Source of the DNA: Enterococcus rivorum
Lineage (GTDB): Bacteria; Bacillota; Bacilli; Lactobacillales; Enterococcaceae
Length of the DNA stretch: 56,894 nt
Direction: 5' to 3'
NCBI RefSeq assembly: GCF_001742285.1
Contig: NZ_MIEK01000017.1
Coordinates: 1-56,894 of the forward strand
The translations under genes were made by a program, and so were the position numbers. This document shows positions 54,970 to 56,894 of this stretch, piece by piece; the stretch's first letter is position 1; each line of letters opens with the position of its first letter. The notes below the pieces were generated by a model. That model worked only from the letters and a program-made list of their open reading frames with translations. It searched no databases and was not told the DNA's origin.

Positions 54970-55204
54970 ATATTCATATTTGAACGTTTAAGTGGATTAG
55001 TAGAGACCAACCTTATTACCAATAGAGAGAAAATTATTTGCTGAAAGATTTTCATGTAATAAAGTCCTTGAACCTACCAACTAAAGTTGCCTGTTTGCAC
55101 GGTTAATGACCGTTATCCATTAGAGTTGTAAAGCAATGCTTTAAATTAGGGTGGTACCGCCATATTATATGGTCCCTGAATTAGAGGAATTGCTATTTTT
55201 TTTG
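54970..55204 (+). ncRNA. T-box leader (proline specifier)
   Basis: The conserved T-box sequence AGGGTGGTACCGC is at 55148-55160. Upstream are Stem I features AGAGAGA, GCTGAAAGA and the specifier context TTGAACCTACC, with CCT (55073-55075) as the likely Pro codon. The variable T in TGGT fits the A discriminator of tRNA-Pro. AGCAAT (55132-55137) and ATTGCT (55189-55194), with inner AATTAGGG and CCCTgAATT, form the terminator ahead of TTTTTTTT. Uncharged tRNA-Pro should allow readthrough into proS. Confidence 0.93.
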
Positions 55205-55344
55205 CAAATAATTTAACTAAGGTAGGGATACTTAAATGAAGTAGTCAATAAAATTTCTGTTGAAACAACTATTCATTCAGAGATGTTTGTGAATAAAAAT
55301 GAGGAAAAAATATTTCTTAGAAATACGATGACGAGGTGGAAAGA

Positions 55345-56784
55345 ATGAGTCAAGATTTTGTAAAAGATATTACGAAAAGGGATGTCGATTTCGCTCAATG
55401 GTATACAGATATTGTTAGAAAAGCGGAATTGGCTGATTATTCAAGTGTTAAAGGCTGTATGGTTTTACGTCCAGCGGGCTATTCGCTTTGGGAAAATATC
55501 CAACGTTATGTAGATGATCGATTAAAAGAAATGCGCCATGAAAATGTTGCAATGCCAATGCTAATTCCAGAACACATGCTACTTAAAGAAGCAGAACATG
55601 TGGAGGGATTTGCACCTGAAGTCGCTTGGGTAACACATGGTGGAGATAGTGAATTAGCGGAACGTTTAGCAATACGACCTACTTCAGAAGTTTTATTTGC
55701 AGAGCATTTCCGTAACATTATCCATTCATATCGTGACTTACCAAAATTATACAATCAATGGGTAAGTGTTGTACGCTGGGAAAAAACCACACGTCCATTT
55801 TTAAGAACAACTGAATTTTTCTGGCAAGAGGGACATACATGCCATGTAGATCATGATGATGCGGATAGAGAAGCGTTATTGATTTTAGATTTATACAAAG
55901 AAGTATGTGAAGAAGTCCTAGCGATTCCAGTTGTTGGAGGAAGAAAAACTGAAAGCGAACGTTTCGCAGGTGCTATTGAAACTTATACAAATGAAACACT
56001 AATGTATGATGGAAAAGCTTTACAAATCACAACTTCTCATCATTTGGGAGACAACTTTGGGAAAGCTTTTGATATTAAATACACTGCAAAAGATGGCAAA
56101 GAAAAATTTGTTCATCAAACCTCTTGGGCGATTACTACTAGGTCCATTGGAGCGCTAATCATGGTTCATGGAGATGACCGTGGAATGGTTATGCCACCAA
56201 GAATTGCTCCTGTTCAGGTAATGATTGTTCCAATTGCGCAAAATAAAGCTGGTGTTTTAGAAAATGCTAAAGCACTTGAAGATAAATTACATTCAGAAAA
56301 AATTCGTGTTCGTTTGGATGATAGCGACAAAAATCCTGGTTGGAAATTCAATGAAACCGAAATGAAAGGTATTCCAGTGCGAATCGAAATGGGACCTAGA
56401 GATATTGAAAACCAGCAAGTGATCGTTGTTCGTCGTGATACTGGCGAAAAAATTGCGATGCCAATGGAAGGTCTAACAGAAAATATCGTTAAATTATTAG
56501 ATGAAATTCAAAAAAATCTTTTTGAAAGTGCTAAAAAACGCGCCGATGAAAAGACTGAATACATGGAAGACCGTGAAACATTTAATGCACGAATTGAAAA
56601 AGGTGGATTTGCTGTAACTCCTTGGTGTGGCGACGCATCTTGTGAGGAAAAAGTAAAAGAAGAAACTACGGCAACTTCGAGATGTATGACATTTGAAGAC
56701 AATGAAGAACCGATTGTTGGAAAAACCTGTCCACATTGCGGTAAAGAAGCGAAGCATATTGTTCACTGGGCGAAAGCTTATTAA
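55345..56784 (+). CDS. proS: Prolyl-tRNA synthetase, archaeal/eukaryotic type
   Basis: Class II aminoacyl-tRNA synthetase of 479 aa. Motif 2 is [22 protein letters not shown] (cores [12 protein letters not shown] and [10 protein letters not shown]), ATP/proline-site RPTSE and [18 protein letters not shown] (core [13 protein letters not shown]) belong to the archaeal-eukaryotic ProRS group, not the longer bacterial type with an editing insertion (about 570 aa). The C-terminus has the group's extra domain with Cys in WCGDASCEE and TCPHCGK, and the terminal Tyr of HWAKAY. ATG 55345 follows AGGTGG. Controlled by the T-box upstream; 140 bases of untranslated leader remain after its terminator. Confidence 0.95.
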   Translation: MSQDFVKDITKRDVDFAQWYTDIVRKAELADYSSVKGCMVLRPAGYSLWENIQRYVDDRLKEMRHENVAMPMLIPEHMLLKEAEHVEGFAPEVAWVTHGGDSELAERLAIRPTSEVLFAEHFRNIIHSYRDLPKLYNQWVSVVRWEKTTRPFLRTTEFFWQEGHTCHVDHDDADREALLILDLYKEVCEEVLAIPVVGGRKTESERFAGAIETYTNETLMYDGKALQITTSHHLGDNFGKAFDIKYTAKDGKEKFVHQTSWAITTRSIGALIMVHGDDRGMVMPPRIAPVQVMIVPIAQNKAGVLENAKALEDKLHSEKIRVRLDDSDKNPGWKFNETEMKGIPVRIEMGPRDIENQQVIVVRRDTGEKIAMPMEGLTENIVKLLDEIQKNLFESAKKRADEKTEYMEDRETFNARIEKGGFAVTPWCGDASCEEKVKEETTATSRCMTFEDNEEPIVGKTCPHCGKEAKHIVHWAKAY

Positions 56785-56796
56785 TTACTAATTAAA

Positions 56797-56812
56797 AAAG
56801 AGAGTGGGACAA
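56797..56812 (+). repeat. Copy of the AAAGAGAGTGGGACAA intergenic motif
   Basis: Sixteen bases identical, in opposite orientation, to plus 93-108. It lies directly after proS and before a terminator. Confidence 0.5.
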
Positions 56813-56831
56813 TAAACTACTATTTATAGAA

Positions 56832-56880
56832 AACAGAGACGATTTTGACTATTATTATCAAAATCGTCTCTGTTTTTTCT
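56832..56880. terminator. Strong terminator after proS
   Basis: AACAGAGACGATTTTGA (56832-56848) pairs perfectly with TCAAAATCGTCTCTGTT (56858-56874), 17 bp, followed by TTTTCTTTT. Confidence 0.9.
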
Positions 56881-56894
56881 TTTGAAAGAGCTTT

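Overview
The window is about 57 kb of chromosomal DNA from a low-GC Gram-positive bacterium of the order Lactobacillales, most likely the family Enterococcaceae (Enterococcus, Vagococcus or a relative). The basis is the AT-rich composition, strong AGGAGG-type ribosome binding sites, and gene order: ylxM-ffh, xerD-ribT-scpA-scpB-rluB, fer-ypbB-recQ, cmk-rpsA-der-hup, mazG-dapB-cca, and an aroE-aroF-aroB-aroC-tyrA-aroA-aroK-pheA operon followed by an LCP (psr-type) gene. No transposase, prophage, CRISPR array, rRNA or tRNA gene was seen. This is mostly core genome with small accessory pockets.

Layout. 0.1-2.6 kb: phoP-phoR on the minus strand. 2.8-3.8 kb: a decayed DUF523 gene running in frame into a Nudix gene that has a premature amber stop. 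3.9-5.6 kb: ylxM-ffh. 5.9-8.3 kb: a YtrA-type GntR/ABC operon with a palindromic operator over its promoter. 8.4-10.7 kb: DNA-3-methyladenine glycosylase, an NADPH-FMN reductase-like protein and a GNAT protein. 10.7-11.5 kb: a candidate minus-strand small RNA, then rpsP-khpA. 11.6-13.3 kb: a BceRS-like two-component system with no ABC transporter beside it. 13.4-16.7 kb: a DUF1576 membrane protein with a small partner, a TetR regulator and a cyclophilin lipoprotein. 16.9-19.3 kb: a MupG/DUF871 protein, palindromic intergenic repeats and an alpha/beta hydrolase. 19.4-24 kb: chromosome-segregation and RNA-modification genes, then an FMN riboswitch controlling ribU. 24.1-28.2 kb: a hydrolase, ferredoxin, ypbB-recQ and a LysM protein. 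28.3-32.5 kb: cmk, rpsA, der, hup. 32.7-33.5 kb: two unknown minus-strand genes. 33.6-36.5 kb: a degenerate 3-dehydroquinate-synthase-like protein, a TPR protein and YpiB. 36.6-40.8 kb: YitT, mazG-dapB-cca, a thioesterase and an unknown protein. 40.9-49.2 kb: the aromatic amino-acid operon. 49.3-54.8 kb: LCP protein, DegV, three small unknown genes and a Na+/H+ antiporter. 54.9-56.8 kb: a T-box leader and an archaeal/eukaryotic-type prolyl-tRNA synthetase.

The most striking element lies ahead of aroE. A consensus promoter drives a 20-codon leader peptide with a Tyr-Tyr-Phe-Ser-Tyr-Phe run. It is followed by a cascade of mutually exclusive RNA pairings that ends in a long intrinsic terminator. 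This has the hallmarks of ribosome-mediated attenuation by charged tRNA-Tyr and tRNA-Phe, controlling the shikimate, tyrosine and phenylalanine genes. Together with the FMN riboswitch and the Pro T-box, the window holds three different leader-RNA control mechanisms. All coordinates and pairings were read by eye; no homology search or folding program was run.
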